Of a stretch of 64,000 nucleotides of DNA, positions 20,387-32,800 are shown piece by piece. The notes beneath the pieces are model-generated. The model was given only the letters and a program-made list of their open reading frames with translations, had not been told where the DNA came from and did no database searches. Positions within the stretch are counted from its first letter, which is position 1. Each line of letters begins with the position of its first letter. Source of the stretch: Parus major (lineage: Eukaryota > Chordata > Aves > Passeriformes > Paridae); the NCBI RefSeq assembly GCF_001522545.3, contig NC_031779.1, forward strand, positions 4,926,460 to 4,990,459. Direction: 5' to 3'. The translations under genes were made by a program, and so were the position numbers.

Positions 20387-23300
20387 GGATTGATGAGTAA
20401 ATAGTGTCTAGCTCTTCGCTTTTCCAGGGCATTGAGGAAATAATAGGAATAAGTTATCATAAAAAAATATATTATTTTCCATTTTTGTCAGTGTCTTTTT
20501 TACATATACTGGTAAGCTGAAGGGTTGTTTACTCCTTTGTCAGTGCTGTGTATATGTTTGGTCAAAAATTTACTAATGGTGCCTGAATTTACACTGACAT
20601 CACTCAGGTAGTAGAATGATAGGTGAAAGTCATACTAGTGAAGATGTGGTATTGTATTAGGGTAGTATCTGCCTTGCAGACATTTGAAATGATATAGCTA
20701 TTATTGAGAATATTTTTTCCTCAGTAAAACCTAAATTTTTCATAGTCTTTTTTTTCAGGAGGGTAGTGATTTTTGCATACTGTATATTTTTAACATGGCA
20801 GCATATTGCATTGCTACTAACATTTGTATATTTCAGTCTGGAATGGAATGATTCTGGAAAAATGGGAGTGAAAGGTCTGAATTCATGAGGGCTGTAGCTC
20901 ATCCTAATTTTAAGTTTTTACCAATTATTTCTAAATTTTCATTTTAAAAAAAAAGTAGATTTGGGCCACTTTTATTTGCACTGAGTTTTTTATATAGGTT
21001 TTATAAGAAAATTATATTACTCCATGTCCCCAAGCCCCCCCCAGTATAGTTTTGCACACCTGAATTTCAGAAGAATTTTTGTTGATGTTAAAATACAAAG
21101 AAATATTAAAATAAAATTAAGATAAAAAAATTATTAAATGTGGAAAATTTGATGACCAGCTAGGAAATGTAGGATCATTTTAGATTCCTACTAGAACTGC
21201 TTGCCAAAACCAATGTAATCCATCAATTTATTCCCTTAGCTAGTGTAAAAACCTAATCATTATTTACTTATTCCTTCTGAACATTATTGAGTGATAATTA
21301 TTGCAAATATAACTACTTGAGCTTTTCTTGAAGACTGTTGGCTCCACCTCTTTTCAAGTCTTCTCCTAGAGTGAGTCATCTCCTCCCCAGGAGGCTCCCA
21401 GATGGCTGTAAAATGCCTCCAGCAGGAATGGCAGCTCCTAGCACAGATTTGCACAAGTCTGAGATCCAAATATTTACGTAAGTGTTTGCAATACTTTTGA
21501 AAATAAAACTTTGCTCACAGAAACATTTCTGCAAAGCAGACACCGCAGATACTGTTGAAGTAGATGGATGACACGAGGAGGTTTTCTGGGATACAGCAGT
21601 GGGTTTGCACCCCACCACCATCAGCTGGCAGAGTGCAGTAACAGGAGCTCTTTGGTGTTCTTACCCTTGAAAACATTTTAAGCTCATTTTAAGAGCTAAT
21701 TTTGCATAATAGGTAAAGTGCTACCTTCAGGGCTGCTGACTCTGCCACCTCAAGGTGCAGACCGGGAGTTCTGCCTTCCTCATTAGGGAATAACATTTTT
21801 CTGGCCCACACAGGAAAGATTCTTTGCCAAAGAGTCTTGGTTTCTGATTATTTTCCTGCTGCAGCCCAATTTTAATTATTGATACGGGCGGCACTGTTGC
21901 ATACAGTCAATCCTGACAGACCCTGAAACCAAGCCTAAAGTCCCCTGTGAAACAAGGTGCACAAACTTCTGCTGCTGTGTCCTGGCTTTCAGAAAAAGCA
22001 CGTGAGCTTTTTCCAGAATTGGTAGAACTGAGCACATACTTAAAATTGACCATATTTTTAGATTTTCTGCTAGATGAGAGGTTTCAAAACAAGTCCCTTG
22101 GTCACTTTATAAAGTTAGGGTCTTTGCCATGTTAGCTGTTCCATGAATCCAGACCTGTACTTCGTATTCCTTGCTGTATACTGAGCATACACTGAACCTT
22201 ACTGAACTTGCATTCCTTCATGGAAGGGAAATGTTGGTATTTGTTAAAGCTCGGTGTGACTTCTGTCCTTAAGGTAAGCACCTTCCAAATCCTGTGTTTC
22301 CTGTTGCATACACTGGTAAGCAGTGTCCTGTTTGGCTTTGCTGTTGTGATTATTACATTTAAGTTCTAATTGTCAAAGAAAACTGGGATTGCAAATAATG
22401 CTAAAATGAGCCAGACCATGTTAAAAGAAATGAAATATTATATTTGATTGTATTTGCTGCTGAGAGTGAGAAAACTGGCAGGATAAAACTTCAAGAAAAA
22501 ACAAATATTTAAGAATTCTTAGGGCATTAGAGTAGCAGTAGTGTGTGATTCTCTAAGAGTCATTTCTGTGTAAAGTTGTGCTTAAGAAATATTGCATTAG
22601 CATCAAAACACACAAGCCCTTGCATTTGAGTTACATCCTTTCCAAATGAGGAAGAAAGCAGTACATATGTAAAAATAAGTAATTACTGTGAGATTTTACT
22701 GTTTCCCATTTTCATAGGATTTGTTTCTATAGTATGTTTTAAGATCTTCTCATAAAAGAAAGAGATTTACAATTGGTCAGCATTTAGGTAAATGACTCTG
22801 TTCTGAATTATTGAATACATTGTACTTGTGCATTAGATTATTTTGAAAAATTAATTGGCCTTGTCTGTATAGGATCCCAAACCTGAGTGTTCATTATCAT
22901 CCTCAGGACACTCAGATACTGCCATTAATATTTACCTATACAGGATTTCTCACTTTAAAATATCTGTTGTATGAAATACTGACAGAACCCTTTTTAGTTG
23001 TGCCTATTTCCTTAGAATCTTTTTGTTGGCATATCTTTGAATAATTGTATAATTACTGTTTTCATTTAGAATTCTCTTCAAACATTCTATTTCTGGGCTA
23101 TTTGTGGCAGCTGTGCCATTGCTGTCATTAATCAGACCAAACATGCAGAATGTGTCCCCTCCTGAAGTGTTGTTCCACTAGAAGAAGACTGTAGCTATAG
23201 AAGAACATTTTCTACCTATTTTTTTAGAGAGAATTCCTAACTGCTCGTGGGTTGCATTCACCAGTACTGGAAGACATCGCGCCATTCCTTAGCTGGAGGT

Positions 23301-24209
23301 AATAACCTTCATATGTATTTTTCTGTTGTACTGTGTGCTAGCCTCTGAGTGCTCTTTTGGATTATTTTTCCTGACAGTTGGAATTGGTGTTTGCAGCCCA
23401 CTGGCCAGCCAGCTCTGTGCCTAATACGTTCTCTCTACACCTCCAGAGCTGTAGTGTTCCCACATAGTCCCAGATGTGGAGAAATCAGCTTTGCTTTGGA
23501 GAGATCCTACTCATTGCTTCTGTTAGCAATGCACACACACGTTTTTGCATTTGTGTGTGCTTTTTTCCCCCTCTTCTGTTGATAGTGATTCAACATCTGT
23601 CACTGTAGTCCAGATTTCAGAAGTACAGAGTAAATTCTGGGTAGGCTACACCTTCTCAGAATGGATCCAAAATCACCAGGAGATATTTAGGTTGGCGGAA
23701 GCTGCAATTCTTTTAAAGTGTGAATGTGCAATTTTTCTAATTTAAAAAAGGCTTAAACCTATTATGCAATTTTTTTTTTTTTACCTTGTTCTAAACTCTG
23801 CTGCAAAGGTCAGTTTGTAACAGAGGATACCTGTGATACATAATGGGTTTCAGTCATGCTTTATATTAAAGTTTCATTTTAAATTATTTATACAGAGTTA
23901 ATAAACCACTAATTGTTAGAGTTTACAAATATATTTTCAGAGGTGGGTATCAGTTGTAGCATATAGCTAACAAGAAGCTCATTCAGAAGAAGGTTTTGTA
24001 GATTATCAAAAGTAACTTCAGATTTTGGATTTTAAACCAATTGGTGAACCTTTTGTTCTATAAGTGCAATGGCAGTATTGTCCCAGCTTTCTTTAGCAAT
24101 TAGTTGCTTCTTCCTAAATCAAAAGTAACATGAGGAGCATCAGTAAAAGAAAGATGCTGTACTTGAAAAGTTTTGTGTTGCTTGTGTCCTAAGAAGTCTA
24201 AGCAGGCCA

Positions 24210-24360
24210 AGTGGAGCGTTCAGTGGTGTTTGTGGAGCCGAGAGCTGAGGTGTGAGCAGTGGAGCGTGGCCCAGAGAGCGCTGAGGACGCACAGGACCTG
24301 TGTCCACGCGGCTGCCTGCGCCGCTCCTCGCACACGGGCACGTGCAGGGCATCTGCTCGG
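24210..24360. other. Small CpG-dense patch within putative 3'UTR
   Basis: About 13 CpGs fall in 150 bases (for example CACGCGGCTGCCTGCGCCGC and CACACGGGCACGTGC), in contrast to the AT-rich, CpG-poor DNA around it. No recognisable protein is encoded on either strand. Confidence 0.55.
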
Positions 24361-27300
24361 GTGATGAATGTGTAGATATCAAAATGTGCACAGCAGCACA
24401 GAGCTGACAAAATACTGCCCTCCAACCCCCCCAGTTCTGAAACAGCTCCACTGGTGCTCACCTTCACCCATGTGAACGGTCTCCCTGACAGCGAGGAGAC
24501 AGCGTACCTTCAGAAACTTTCAGCAAATGTTAAAGAACAAGTGCTTCTGATCAAAGCCTTTGGCAGTGTCTGTTCCCCACAGGCTGCCTACTTACTCTTC
24601 CAAGGAGACAATGGATGAGAATTCTGCCTGAGGAGTAAAGAGAAGCCTTGGGCCTCTTTGGGCTTCATTTGCTGTCTTTTGCAGTGTGTGGACAGAATCC
24701 CATCAGTAGTGGGGGGGTCTTAAATCAGGTGCTCCATTGACATGTAAAATACTGCAAACTGAGCAGGAGAGTAAAGTACAAGCTAGTAAGGGAGTAAGGT
24801 CTTCGTAACACTGTGAGTGTTTTGCACAGGTGAGAACCCATATGTTCATAGAAACCACAATGATCTCAGATAAATGTAAGTCCAGAGAAGCAAAATAACT
24901 GATGCTGATTGTAGATGGCTTTTCAGCTTAGTGTATTTTAAGTCTCTGTCAGTGTATTTGAAGGGTATTTGTTTTAGGGAATGGCAGCTTATGCAGAGGA
25001 TCACCAAACTATAGCATAGAAATAAAATTATTTCAATAACAGACACTAATATCTATTTTAATTTGCACATAGATTTCCAGTGTATATGACTAAAATATTA
25101 TATTGTTAAAAATGAGAGGAAGACAACACAAAGGTGTTTGTAAGTATGTTCTATTTGTAGACTTAAGGCTGTATTATGTTGGAATTTTACAAGCCAAGTT
25201 TAAATTGTAATATAGAAATTATTTTTATATTCTTTTCAAAATACGCTACAGAGCAATATTTTGCGCCTTTATTATAAACAGGGTCATCATTTTAGTAGGT
25301 TACTTTCAGAAATGCTGGTAGAAATTAACCATGAAAAGAAAGCTTTGTAAATGTACTTGTTTCTAACTGCTCTGTCTGTTGTGCGCATCTGTATCTAATG
25401 TGAGTTGAATATACAAATTTTTTTTAATTGAGAAGCTTTAAATTTTTCTTTATATATTTTGGTACAACACTGTTCCTCTCTATTTAGTTCTTCTCTTCCA
25501 GTCCTTATTAATGGCCACTTTTATAAGCAGCTTCTGAATAAACATGCATCTGGAAACTTTCCTTACCAAATGAAACATTTCTGCACAGATATTGATTGAC
25601 TTGGGACTTTCATGATACACCCTGAACCCATTGGAGTAGGATTAATTTGCTTTTTTTTTAAAAAAAAAATCAGCTATTTATTGTTCCTTCAGAATGAAAA
25701 TAGAGACTGAATAATCCATGCAATCATTTAGCATCTGGAGGAAACAATCGCTCTAGATCATAGAAACTTCATCCCTAATTGGCAGATACATCCTCTTAAT
25801 ATGTATCAAATATTCATTAGCTTCTTGCAGATTGAAGTGTTCAGATTTTATTTCTTCATAGTTCTTTGTACTGTACATATCAATTCCTGATGAACTGTGC
25901 AAAAAAAACCCCAACATCACAAACCAATGCATATGTTAAATTAGAAGTCTATGTAGTTTTTAAAATTCCCTAACTTTTGTGGTTTAGTTTGTTGGGATTT
26001 GTTTGTTTAAGAATTACTAATAAGGTATTTACTGCAACCAAAATTATCAAATCTGGATGCTTAATGATCGTGCACCTGGGTGTCTCCTGATCAATAGACT
26101 GGTTTTAGGGTGTACTGAGCATCGCTTTGTGTGGGAAGAAAAACTCCCTCTTGGTTTCAGAAAATCAATTGAGTGTTACTCCAACACATAATCAGGTCTT
26201 TTCCTTATTAACACTCTACACTTCTTTTCAGTCAATGGAATTTACATTTTATCTTTAGTGATCTTCCATGTGTGAGCAAATAATTTGGGTTATTCATGAA
26301 GTGATTGTTTGAATATTGAGAGACTTGCCTTGTAACACCATATAATTGTTTAACTGTTGCACTCTTAATGGGGCTCTTGTATTCCACTGTTGGGGTGGGG
26401 AAATAAGACCTTATTTTTCCTTGGGTGTTGTGATCCTGTTATTTGTCTGGTTGGGTTATTTCTCTCAAGTGAATATGCTGTTCTGATTGTTGTTTTCTGA
26501 TGGTTTATCTCCCATTACCTGAATGCCTGTACTGTACCAAGAGAATTGAAATGGCTGATGCACATTTGCACTGTGGAACAGGCCATGTGGTAAAAACCAC
26601 CGTGTTCCAAACAGCCTTAAAATTATGACTCTCTGGGGACTGAGAGTCACTTAACTGGATGCAGCCTCTGTCCTACTTCCTCATTTAATCATGACTGTAA
26701 AACACTCAAGCCTGCTGTAGTCTGTATGTCTCTGGACATACTCATCTGAATACCCTGTACTCTTAACAGAAAGTTTTCTTTAAAAAGTTGTGATTTGTTG
26801 ATGAGCGTTAATGTATCAGGAAACCTTAGTCAAAAGAGGAGATGGAGTAAAAACAGAGAAATTATCGTAGCTGGTGAAGTAACCAGGGCACCAAAATACT
26901 AAAAAGGGGGGAAATAGTTAAGGTGTATCAAAACCTATTTCCTGTCAAGACTGTATGTTTTGTAGATCTTCCTGTATTCTAGGAAAACAGAGAAATGTTT
27001 TTGCCATTCATCTCTGCGTCAAATGGAGCCTCTTTGTTGCAGAGGTTTGCTGTTGGGGAAGAGGAAGAAAAGGAAATTCTCTTCCCTTTTTAAAGCAAAT
27101 TCTAGTGTCAGAGCCATCTGAGATTGCAAAAATATGATCCAATGTTGGAACTAAACAGTGCCTAACTCCCACGTACATTGTGTATTTCATTTATTCCATT
27201 TTTCCCCTTTCAAACATCATCTCTTTAGAAAAAGGAGGGGGAAGTTTACAGACTAAACTTGTAAGTTAATGATCCAATTCTTCCTTCTTTCACATATGGA

Positions 27301-28724
27301 ATCTATATAAACATGCAAAGTGTTACACTGGAGTTGCACTTCCCTTGCTGAGAGGTAAAAGCCACCTTTATAGGTAAATTCCATGTAATTGCTTTGCCAC
27401 AGAGTAAAATTAGAATCCCTTGGGACAGAACTTTTGCCTGATGAAGCCTGACAGCATATCAGGAGCCTGAGAGCCATAGCTGCCATAGCCAAAACAGCAA
27501 GTCTTGATCGTTCTTGCCTTTAACACAGATGCAGTTCATTCTGAACAGTGTCCTTGTAGTAAAGATGAAGTGGAACACTGCCTTGCTGCCATTTACTTCC
27601 AGGTCTGAGTAACAAAAAGCCTCTTCCCCATGCTTTTGGTTAAAATATGCAGGAGATGCAGCAGCAGACAGGCTCAGAGAATGCCCCACATCTCCTTCAA
27701 TTGGGCTTTGCAGTCAGGTATGAATTGAAACACAGCCATGTGGGTGTGATGGAAGCACTGTTGTCTCTCAACTTTGCAAACTTTTAATACTAACAAAAGT
27801 AATGGTTTTATTGTTTATTTGCTCAAGATTCTGAGTACTGTAAATACAGTCTTTGTATAATGCACAGTGTGTGTATGGTACAGAAATGCTTTTCCCTCAG
27901 AGCTGTTGGAGAGCTTTGCATGCATGTGGTGCCCAACTCTGCCCACTCTCCATAGCTGAGGAGAACAAACAGGATTTAGGCCTAGACTACACAATGGATG
28001 AAATTAGCCACATGGACCTGAACAGCTGCAAGTTCCCAGCCATGGTGTTCTAGGCCAGCTTTGTACAAAACTCCATCCCAATGATTGAGATTAGGTTTGT
28101 GCTCTGCCCTGGGGAGGAGCAATTACTTCTGTATCTTTTCCAGGCCCACTGCTCTTAGTCTCTAACTCCTGTGTTTGTAATGTGCCAGGCTTAGCATGAA
28201 TCAGCTAGGGCACAATTTTTAAAATCTCCATAGAGCTCTTGTTTTGTTTTTGGAATCCATCTCAAGTTTTACTTTGCATTCAATTTTAAGACATAAAATA
28301 TTGTTTTGAACTTTACATAATGCCTTGATGTTGTCTCTTGTGGGGCTGAAAGACTTTTGTTCTCCTTGGGAGGCCTTGTTCTCCCTCATTGATTCTTGTG
28401 ACTAACATTTTTTTATGGAAAAAGTGGAATGAGCCATTGAAAGTAGCACTGCTGTTTACATTTACTTCTGCCATTTGGTAACTTTGTGTTGTTAAAACCC
28501 AATGCCTCTCAGACATGGGCAAAGCTTGAAGGACAGTCTGAAGAATTAGATACAAAAGGTGTATGTAGTTAATTCACATAACTCTACTGTTGCTATTGTC
28601 TAATATGTCTCCCCCCAGATTGTTTGTACATCTTTTTTCCTATTGCTAACTTTGGTTTTTTATCTTCTACTTTCTTAGACAAATTCTAAAGCTCTTTGTC
28701 CTTAAAGCCTGCAATAGATTTTCC

Positions 28725-28730
28725 AATAAA
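28725..28730 (+). terminator. OTUD7A: Candidate polyadenylation signal AATAAA
   Basis: AATAAA in TTTTCCAATAAAGAAAATTT is followed by GT-rich TTTTGTCAGTTCAGGTTGC, a typical downstream element. Confidence 0.4.
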
Positions 28731-29810
28731 GAAAATTTGGTTTTGTCAGTTCAGGTTGCATATAGAGTGGCTTGTCTCCCCAACAAGAATTAAAGTAACA
28801 GATGTCACACCCTTGGCTTAGAGAAGTCTATTTACTCATTAACTGTGAGTCTTTGTTAATTATAACCAAAGCTAATTATATAAAGTTTAAAATGTCAGGA
28901 CTGGTAATGTGACTCTATCTAACAACCCGGCAAACTCAGCATTTTTAACCCATAGAAATGTACAATAAATGTATCTGTACTTGAAGTCTATTTCAAAGAA
29001 AGTAGTTGGCTCTCACTGGAGCTTAAGAAAATGTTAATAAGGAATCAAGTAAGTCTCATTGATTTTGGTTGGCTGAGAATTCAACTTCTTCATAGTCTTA
29101 CCACTCTTCTCATTTTCCAGAGTCTGAGTTTCTTGTTGCCTTCTATAAGTTTATACTCTTTTAACATATATTGATTTAGGTTTTCAATAAACTATGTAAT
29201 GGAAACTACAGAAATATATTTAAAGCTGAAATTACTTTTCAGGTTTCTTGTTTGATCATTTTCATGCAAAAAGGAATGAATTTATCTTTTCCCATTTCCC
29301 CTTCTATTTATAATTTCAGAACACAATTGGTTGCAGTCACCTTTGTCTGCAAAAGAAAACAGTTGATCATTTTTAAGCTGACTGCCATATTGTTTAAATC
29401 CACTGTTCAAAAGAAACAGGAGCATTAAATAATGTTAAAGAATAAGGAATATTTCTTGTTGTGAAAAACGTGAGTTCTTGAGAACCTTTTCTACATGCAG
29501 TTTTCATTCAAATTAAATGTCATTTTTAATCTGATCCATACTTTGACAAAGATGATGTGTAAGAGCTGTTTTTAGCAGTTGGATTGTTACTTTGTAAAGT
29601 ATTAAAGCACTAAACCAATTTTTGCAATAGGTAGTAAAACTTGCTTTTGTTTTGAAAAACTTCCAGTTATAACTGTCGCACTTTTTATAGCAGAATTGTA
29701 TTTAATTTCTTTCTTTTATGAAAGATTACTCGAAGTAACTGATAGCTCTGTAATCTGTGTGAATTGGCTTCTCCATTATTTGAACCTGAGAGAAGCTACA
29801 ATGCCTATTC

Positions 29811-29816
29811 AATAAA
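29811..29816 (+). terminator. OTUD7A: Candidate distal polyadenylation signal AATAAA
   Basis: AATAAA in CCTATTCAATAAAATTAACT is followed by T/G-rich DNA (TTTGCTTGAATTCTTGTTTG). After this point the base composition shifts to a less AT-rich, more purine-rich sequence. I take it as the best candidate for the OTUD7A 3' end. Confidence 0.45.
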
Positions 29817-29830
29817 ATTAACTTATTTCT

Positions 29831-32800
29831 AAAGTACCTGTTTGCTTGAATTCTTGTTTGTGCTTTCTCAGTGCTCTGGGTGATGTTGGACAGACCCCGA
29901 AGCCCAGGGGAGAAGCAGGGATAGGGAAAGGGGGCTGCTGCAAACCTGGGGGGGCAGTTGGCTCAGCACAACCTTGTGTGCTGCTGCCATGAAGTGAATT
30001 TAAATAATAAATTGAGTCTCTTCCCCAAAACTCCACCCAGCTTGGATACCTTGCTGAAATCAAGCTGTTAATACTGTTGCCTCAGAAGAAACAAAATTGA
30101 AGTAGTTCAAGCAGCCTAACATTGCTATAAACCTCAGACTGAGAGCAAGTACACGTCCTGTGGGAAAGATTTCATTTCTCTTGCCTGTTGTAGGGGCTGA
30201 TTTTATCTAATTTCAGCATACATCAGACTTGGTGACAATGGAATTGCACCACTGAAAAGCATGTATGTCACAGTCACCCAGGTCAGGGACACTGGAAATG
30301 GAGAGGACATTGCAGAGGCTGCCCCTTGAGGGCAATAATTGAAGGAAAAAGAAAAAGGCCAAGAGTAGCTTTAGTGAAGAACTTAAAGCAGCAAAAGGAT
30401 CCTGAAGTGGAAGTAGAAGCTGTGGCTGACATGCCAGCCATGTGCCTCCTAGGAGTGATGACAAAGGCCTCTTCAAGGAGGACTTAAAGGGCTACACTGG
30501 CACCTGATAATAATGAGTTACAGGACTGCTAAACAGTTAATCAAAACTCACAAAGTGCTATGAACCTAACACACAAAAAAATTAAAAAATAAATTATTAT
30601 TATTCCTGTAACCATAGTGTTTGCCCAAATGTTTAGCTATTTGCAGCATAAGAGAAATCTGTTTGATGAAGCAAAGGCCAAGGCAGTTACCTGAGCTCTT
30701 TGAGCTGGAGAAATTCCTAAAGGATTCCTGCCCTCCCTCTGCTGTGCCCCATTTAATGCTTGCAAAACACTGTCTTTCTGCACAGGAAAATGTTAACTCA
30801 CTGTGTTCACTGGAGAAGGGTGGTGGCATGGAAGCATCCAGATCTTTCCTGTGGAGCAGAATGTAGCTATGGAGAAAAACACCCATGACATGTTCATGTC
30901 AGCTCTGTCAGTGTCCCTGCGTGGTACCCACAGATGGATGGCAGTGGCCGCTGTTAGTCACTGTCACCAAGAGCTCATTTCCTACGTGGCAATTCAGTCT
31001 GCTGCTCTCTGATGGCCTGTGAGGTGTTTGGAGTGCCTCTGTCTTAGATCTGCACAGTCATGACAGGCTGTGTATCTTCATAGCTGGTAGAACCTGTACT
31101 GCAGCCAGTCTGCCTTGCCTTTGGCTCCTGTTCTTCACACAGTGACTCCTGTTTTTTGAGGGAATTATCAGAAAAGCCAGGAGCTCATTAGCTATAGCAT
31201 AAACACCTCACAAACCTGGGCTTCTAAGGTTAGTGGACAATACTGCTGTCATATTTTATTATCAAAAATAATTGAAAGCAAATACAAAATATAAATGCAG
31301 CAGCATCACATTTTCTCTATAGTGCCTCTTATTAAGATGTGGTAGCACCAAGTAGCTGAAATGCTCGTTACCCTGTCACATGTGCAAACCTTTTTAAAAT
31401 TAGAAATATTGTTCATTAAAAAAGATACTCTGTAGTATGTCCTCATTCTTTCAATTATTCTATCTATTTATGGGAGATGACATTTACTTCCCTGAGCTCA
31501 AAAATAAACAGATCCTTATCTAGCATGTTTGCAGAGGTTTTGTGTAACTGGAGACATGAGGGCAAGTGTTTATCAGGCAGGAAAGGTATGATTAGGAATA
31601 GTATAGAATAATTCCCAGGGATTTTTCCTAGCAACAGCCCGTCCTCGATAACAGTCATGCTTACAGGAAATGGCAGTTCTAAGTTAAAAAGATAATTTTT
31701 GCCTGATACTCCCCAAAGCAAATCTTTTTAGAGGCTCCTCAAAGGAAGGTACAGCTTTAGGTCCTGACTGCTGCCCCTTGACATGTTCCATTTGTGTCAG
31801 GCATCTCACACAAATGTTCCCTGTCCTGTCAGGAATTTACAAGCTGGACTCAGCTCAGACTGAGGAGATTAATGTATGTAACAGTGCACATAGGTTGCAA
31901 CTGGATAGTAGATAGATCTTTCCCTTGGAGAAGGGCAAGGATGCCATCCCTGTCTGCGCTGGTTGCAAGGTGCTGTGCAGAAGAGGCTGAGCAGACAAGC
32001 AGGGAGCCCCTGTTCTGAAAGAGCTGCTGTTTGGAGTGCAGTGGGATGTGACCACACTAACAGAAAATGGCCCAGGAAAAGTTTATTTCTTCTATGGTAA
32101 CACGAACTCTTGGTAGAAGCCTATGTCGGCTGAGGGATGTGAACATAAAAACCATTGACATCAGTAACAATTTTGAATTTTGAAAGCATTGCCCACATTG
32201 TCCATCATATTTCAGCTCCTGTAACCAATAGGGTTTTTTCCCCAAGAATCTCCTATCTCAGTTCATAAAGCCATTTTCTAGCCTTACAGTCACCCAGTAC
32301 TTCAGGCAGATTACTTGAAGGACCTGATGAGGGTGCTGCATAGCTTGGCTGTAATTTTTCTTTCACTGTGTAACTTCATGCACAGGCCTGGGCATGTTCT
32401 CAGCTCCCAGTGGCCCTCCCAAAGTCAGATCACAACACCCAGAGAAAAGGGAGCCAAAGCACAGCACAGACCTAGCCAAAAACGCAGCCACAGCACAGCT
32501 GCGATTTAAAGCTGGCCGTTCAGCTGTGCCTTTACTCCTATTTAATAGCAGTTAAGTGGTAAAGTGCTGTCTCCTTGAAAAGCTTCCCCTCTCTTAGCAA
32601 ACATCACATAACATGCAATTTTTACAGTGACTTGTAGCATATTTTTACTCCTGAAATACAGTCCTTCCTTTTAGATCTCCTTAATCATAGTGATTTTGTG
32701 GAGAATAACAAATTTTCCATTCCTGAACTTAAAACTTTTTTCCTTATTTCCTTCAGCATTAATTATCCCTCCTAAAAATAGACAGGTGGGGTCCAAAAAT

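Larger units (their letters stand above)
20292..29830 (+). other. OTUD7A: Probable long OTUD7A 3'UTR
   Basis: No coding sequence is recognisable for about 9.5 kb after the stop. The stretch is mostly AT-rich and holds several AATAAA hexamers on the + strand, the most convincing at 29811-29816 with GT-rich DNA beyond it. Pumilio-type elements TGTACATA (25872-25879) and TGTAAATA (27839-27846) are present, though two such 8-mers are close to chance expectation. A CpG-dense patch lies at about 24210-24360. Transcription could stop at 20381 or 28725 instead, so the span is an inference. If it is wrong, this is intergenic DNA without a visible gene. Confidence 0.45.

Noticed and set aside
24060..24120. 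U4 snRNA-like phrase GCAATGGCAGTATTGTCCCAGC
   Set aside because: Only the first dozen bases resemble U4. The stem sequences, Sm site and 3' end are missing, so it is chance or an unrecognisable relic.
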